A DNA stretch of 5,358 bases, from the NCBI GenBank assembly GCA_020793555.1, contig DQIO01000163.1, positions 1-5,358 of the forward strand, given 5' to 3'. Each line of letters begins with the position of its first letter. Position 1 is the stretch's first letter. Source of the stretch: Methanosarcinaceae archaeon (lineage in GTDB: Archaea > Halobacteriota > Methanosarcinia > Methanosarcinales > Methanosarcinaceae). The position numbers and the translations under genes were made by a program. This document shows positions 3,943 through 5,358 of this stretch, in pieces. The notes under the pieces were generated by a model, which had not been told where the DNA came from, searched no databases, and saw only the letters and a program-made list of their open reading frames with translations.

Positions 3943-5334
3943 ATGGATGAAGAAACAACCCAACGTCAAAAACTTGTGATTATCGGTGGCGGTGCTGTTG
4001 GAATGGCCGTTGCAACACATACACAGCGCCATGGGAACTATTCTGTCACAGTCATATCAAAAGACACACACACCGCATACAGTCAGTGCGGAATGCCGTT
4101 TGTACTTGGTGGTAAGATCAAGGATTTTGATGCACTAATTGTAAGAAACCCCGAATTCTTCAAACAGATGGGAATCAATGTTAGACTAAACACCACAGTC
4201 AATGCAATTGACATTAATTCTAAAACCATTCATGTCAACAATGAAATACTTCCATTTGACAAACTTGTGATTGCAACCGGAAGTCGCACACACATACCTG
4301 ATAACATCAAACCCTACATCAAACTTGATAATGTGTTTACACTTCGCACCTTATCTGATGGCATGAAGATCCAAAAATCACTTAAAACCGGCACTGACCT
4401 GACAATCATAGGCGGCGGCTCGATAGGTGTCGAAGTTGCAGCCTCTGCAACAAAACGCGGGATCAATACAACGCTTGTGAACCGCAACTATTCACTCCTC
4501 TCACACAACATTGACTCGGACATGTCTGAGATTGTGCGCTCGAATCTTGTGTCAATAGGTGTGGAGGTCATAACCGACACAGTACCCGAATCAATAAACG
4601 GCACTACAAAAGTTGAATCTGTCACAATTGACAATAACGATATTTCCACTGATGTCGTAATCATCTCCACAGGTGTGATACCTGAAACCTCACTTGCACA
4701 GGACGCAGGAATTGAGATCGGAGAGAGCAATGGCATTGTAGTAAATAAGCATTTGCAGGTAAAAGTAGGAGATGAATTCAATCCGGATGTGTTCTCAGGA
4801 GGCGAATGCGCACAGGTTCATAACTTTATAACCGGTGAACCTTTTGTAAGCCAACTTGGAAGCACAGCGCGGCGGATGGCCACCGTGATCGGTGATAACC
4901 TGTGCGGCACACATTCAACCTTTGGTGCAATAACAAACCCATGGATATGCGTTGCCGGAGATCTTCAGATAGGAACAGTTGGGATTACGAGCCAGAGTGC
5001 CATAAAAAGCGGTAAAAAGATTGTAACAGGTATGTCAAAAGGCTTGACACGTGCCGGGTACTATCCGGGTGGCAGCCAGATATTCATCAAACTGATATTC
5101 AGCGACATGTATCTGGTGGGTGCACAGGTGATTGCTGAAGAGGGAGTCAAAGAACGCATCGACGGACTTGCATTTGCAATTAAAAAGAAAGCAACCATCG
5201 ATGAGATGCTGGAAATGGAAACATGCTACGCGCCCCCGGTGTCCATGTTGATCGACCCGATCATGTATGCGGTTGAGGATGCACACAAGAAAATCCTCGC
5301 TATGCTCGGATTAACTTGCACTATATGTTTATAA
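3943..5334 (+). CDS. FAD-dependent NAD(P)H disulfide oxidoreductase, CoA-disulfide reductase / Nox-like
   Basis: This 463-residue flavoprotein belongs to the single-cysteine pyridine-nucleotide disulfide oxidoreductases, which use NAD(P)H to reduce CoA disulfide, polysulfide/persulfide or O2; the substrate here is undetermined. In order it shows the FAD motif IIGGGAVGMAVA (13-24), the redox cysteine C49 in SQCGMPFVLGG, ATGSR (111-115), the NAD(P) motif IIGGGSIGVEVA (155-166), VFSGGECA (283-290), which corresponds to the second FAD motif with Glu where Asp is usual, and a dimerisation domain from about 330 with CYAPPVSMLIDP (428-439). No rhodanese or TusA domain is fused. The frame extends upstream (ATG at 3898, TTG at 3862), but that part is hydrophobic and the fold begins just after M1 of the 3943 start. 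No start has a Shine-Dalgarno. The C-terminal LTCTICL tail looks non-conserved and coincides with a repeat and hairpin. Confidence 0.9.
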   Translation: MDEETTQRQKLVIIGGGAVGMAVATHTQRHGNYSVTVISKDTHTAYSQCGMPFVLGGKIKDFDALIVRNPEFFKQMGINVRLNTTVNAIDINSKTIHVNNEILPFDKLVIATGSRTHIPDNIKPYIKLDNVFTLRTLSDGMKIQKSLKTGTDLTIIGGGSIGVEVAASATKRGINTTLVNRNYSLLSHNIDSDMSEIVRSNLVSIGVEVITDTVPESINGTTKVESVTIDNNDISTDVVIISTGVIPETSLAQDAGIEIGESNGIVVNKHLQVKVGDEFNPDVFSGGECAQVHNFITGEPFVSQLGSTARRMATVIGDNLCGTHSTFGAITNPWICVAGDLQIGTVGITSQSAIKSGKKIVTGMSKGLTRAGYYPGGSQIFIKLIFSDMYLVGAQVIAEEGVKERIDGLAFAIKKKATIDEMLEMETCYAPPVSMLIDPIMYAVEDAHKKILAMLGLTCTICL

Positions 5335-5358
5335 AACATATACTACAAGAAAATCCTC
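5285..5358 (+). repeat. 14-bp direct repeat bracketing the end of the oxidoreductase gene
   Basis: ACAAGAAAATCCTC occurs at 5285-5298, inside the codons for HKKIL, and again at 5345-5358, the last bases of the window. The spacing is 60 bases. The second copy may continue beyond the window. It could mark a local duplication, a small insertion with target duplication, or an assembly-edge artefact. Confidence 0.8.
5322..5342 (+). terminator. Perfect 9-bp hairpin on the oxidoreductase stop codon
   Basis: TATATGTTT (5322-5330) is fully complementary to AAACATATA (5334-5342) across the loop ATA; the TAA stop (5332-5334) straddles loop and right arm. There is no T tract after it, so it may protect the mRNA 3' end or block a ribosome rather than act as a classical terminator. 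Confidence 0.45.

Noticed and set aside
4488..4781. 97-residue minus-strand frame inside the oxidoreductase
   Set aside because: Antisense shadow of a well-supported gene, with Ser/Thr-rich translation.
5035..5286. 83-residue minus-strand frame near the oxidoreductase 3' end
   Set aside because: Antisense shadow of the dimerisation domain, with no start signal or recognisable motif.

Overview
The window looks like an AT-rich chromosomal segment of a methanogenic archaeon, most likely of the family Methanosarcinaceae. The main evidence is an archaeal-type DnaG primase, which has an archaeal N-terminal region, a TOPRIM core and an archaeal C-terminal domain but no bacterial zinc finger. Its N-terminal sequence resembles Methanosarcina-group DnaG closely. 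A UPF0058-family protein (an archaeal family) and TATA/BRE-style promoters agree with this. The genus is not resolved.

Layout: (1) 1-90 is the last 29 codons of an unrecognised + strand gene, with a GC-rich hairpin on its stop codon. (2) 91-327 is an AT-rich intergenic region with a candidate TATA box and a small palindrome ahead of a RimI-like GNAT acetyltransferase (328-864, +). (3) That gene overlaps tail to tail, by four bases, a UPF0058 protein (861-1145, -). (4) 1146-1440 holds AT-rich promoter-like sequence, a 12-bp palindrome and, next to dnaG, two hairpins that look like its 3' processing or termination region. (5) dnaG occupies 1441-2790 (-), with a clear Shine-Dalgarno and an upstream TATA box. 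(6) 2791-3942 is about 1.15 kb without a convincing complete gene. (7) 3943-5334 (+) encodes a single-cysteine FAD/NAD(P)H disulfide oxidoreductase of the CoA-disulfide reductase / NADH oxidase / polysulfide reductase group. Its stop codon lies in a perfect hairpin, and the window ends on a 14-bp direct repeat of its C-terminal coding sequence.

The long gap is the most interesting part and is not empty. From left to right it contains: a GC3-rich coding-like tail ending at 2944 with a hairpin on its stop; a cluster of small hairpins with ATCCT/AGGAT repeats (3237-3316); a 5-bp hairpin directly followed by a 23-bp stem with an inner helix (3519-3611), whose G.U wobbles point to a + strand RNA; five head-to-tail 13-bp repeats (3624-3688); a BRE/TATA promoter of the kind seen in front of methanogen stable RNA genes (3701-3718); and, starting where that promoter should initiate, a 66-nt element with an 11-bp end-to-end stem and a C-rich loop (3741-3806). 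I read 3519-3821 as a candidate undescribed regulatory-RNA locus or a structured leader of the oxidoreductase. This is inference from sequence alone.

The genes have unrelated housekeeping-type roles (replication/RNA metabolism, protein acetylation, redox) and do not form one operon. The only functional links suggested by position are the convergent rimI-like/UPF0058 pair and possible control of the oxidoreductase by the upstream repeat/promoter/hairpin block.
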